A DNA stretch of 64,000 nt from Batillaria attramentaria. Lineage: Eukaryota > Mollusca > Gastropoda > Batillariidae. Every line of letters begins with the position of its first letter. Positions within the stretch are counted from its first letter, which is position 1. Of the stretch, positions 48,178-64,000 are shown piece by piece. The position numbers and the translations under genes are program-made. The notes below the pieces were generated by a model that saw only the letters and a list, made by a program, of their open reading frames with translations, did not search any database and had not been told where the DNA came from. The stretch lies in NCBI GenBank assembly GCA_018292915.2, contig JACVVK020000384.1, forward strand, positions 457,501 through 521,500, written 5' to 3'.

Positions 48178-48425
48178 CTGATGAGAAACATACTGAACAA
48201 AACTGAAGACTTTATTAATTAGTCACATTGATTGTAAAGACATATATATTTAGATACCATATGCATGCGTGCATGCTTAGACTACTGCTACTTTGAGACT
48301 AGCTACGTCAAGAAATACTTGCTTTTCCTCATCTTTGTTCTTGATTCGCCTTGTATTAATGAACGTCTCCACCCACCAACTGTCAAAATATCAGAAATTG
48401 TCCACGTGTTCCTCGCCCAGGAAAG

Positions 48426-63193
<14,768 letters not shown>

Positions 63194-63872
63194 TGATCTG
63201 TTACTGTGAATGATGATCTGTAATTTCTAATGGTCGCACTGCGGACAGTTTGTGCATTTATACACAAATCAGAGATCGTTGAAATGTTGTCATTTTGACA
63301 CTCAAAGAAAAGAAGTAAACACAATCTGCAAGAAAGGCACTGTGAAATGTCCTAAAATGATGTATGTGTATGTGCTTTCTATGTCGGTCAGTCTGTCTGT
63401 CTCCCTCTTAAAGTATATCTTAAAATTATATATATATATATATACAGTATACGCCGGTTATAAGAAACTCGAGGGGGGTGAATTTTTTGGTTTCTTATAT
63501 CCGAGTTTTCTTATATCTGAAAGTCGGATATAAGAAAGTATTTTGAAAAATATTTCTTATAACCGAGTTCAGTGAAAAAAAGGTTTAAAACATTTCTTTT
63601 TTCTCAGTTCGTGTATGTTTTGCATTAAATTAAGAAATATCTGGTTTCTCTTAAAGACCTGCACAGAATAATTATATATGTGTAGAGTTAATATACACCA
63701 GTGCGCTTGTGTCCTTCAATGTCAGATTTTTTTGTTTGAACATGAAAATACTTTTCTTGCTTCCCAACTGTAGCGCTGGCGGTCATGTGGTAAGAAAAAA
63801 CAAAACAAAAAGAAAAAACAACAACAACCAAACCAACCAACCAACCAACCAACCAAACAAAAAAGAACTAAG

Positions 63873-63914
<42 letters not shown>

Positions 63915-64000
63915 CCTTGTATTTATAGGATATATTAAAAGTGCATTATGTATCAACTTTTGATCTATAAAACACTCGTCCCATTAGAGTATGATATGCG
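63194..64000. other. 3' flank of the FReD gene with a Tigger/pogo-like fragment
   Basis: After a short direct repeat (GTGAATGATGATCTG, twice) the DNA is AT-rich. CAGTATACGCCGGTTATAAG at 63447-63466, with repeated TTCTTATATCCGAG and its complement, resembles the ends of Tigger/pogo DNA transposons. (GA)n lies at 63876-63910. No exon was recognised. Confidence 0.35.

Overview
This 64 kb window looks like an animal nuclear genome, most probably a gastropod mollusc (inference). Genes are intron-rich and far apart, and dinucleotide (CA/GT) microsatellites are extremely dense. Four or more tRNA-derived SINE families and several non-LTR retrotransposon fragments are present. The gene content (GRL101-like LDLa/LRR GPCRs, a secreted fibrinogen-related protein) is typical of molluscs. 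No bacterial-type operons, rRNA genes, CRISPR arrays or convincing functional tRNA genes were seen.

Layout. (1) 1-1309: the last coding exon of a secreted cysteine-rich protein, possibly IL-17-like or another cystine-knot ligand. (2) About 11.9-19.4 kb: a plus-strand alpha-arrestin (ARRDC-type) gene, rebuilt as six or seven coding exons whose splice phases all agree. (3) 25.07-28.78 kb and 36.32-40.12 kb: two large intronless paralogous receptor genes in direct orientation. Each has a signal peptide, a CUB-like domain, a degenerate LDLa, a C-type lectin domain, LDLa repeats, an LRR block and a rhodopsin-like 7TM domain. A stretch of 118 identical bases in the 7TM coding region suggests recent gene conversion. 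(4) About 45.3-63.2 kb: a plus-strand gene for a secreted fibrinogen-related protein. It has a TATA-type promoter, a non-coding first exon and seven coding exons in consistent phase, for about 468 residues: signal peptide, coiled coil, 15 copies of an eight-residue Thr/Glu/Pro repeat, and a C-terminal fibrinogen-like domain.

The spaces between and inside genes are filled by repeats. These include a 3.7 kb array of a roughly 35-bp CAG/TAG-rich unit in intron 1 of the fibrinogen-related gene, a tRNA-Arg-like SINE (about 17 copies or fragments), a 0.5 kb tRNA-derived SINE with 12-bp target duplications, an (ATT)n-tailed SINE, LINE fragments (CR1/Jockey-like, L1/Tx1-like and an ATT-tailed one), and at least five inverted-repeat (MITE or foldback) elements, some nested.

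Functional links are inferred only. The lectin/CUB/LRR-bearing GPCRs and the fibrinogen-related protein fit recognition or innate-immune roles, and the alpha-arrestin fits membrane-protein trafficking. Nothing in the sequence shows that they act together. Exon boundaries come from reading splice signals and phases by eye, without transcript data.
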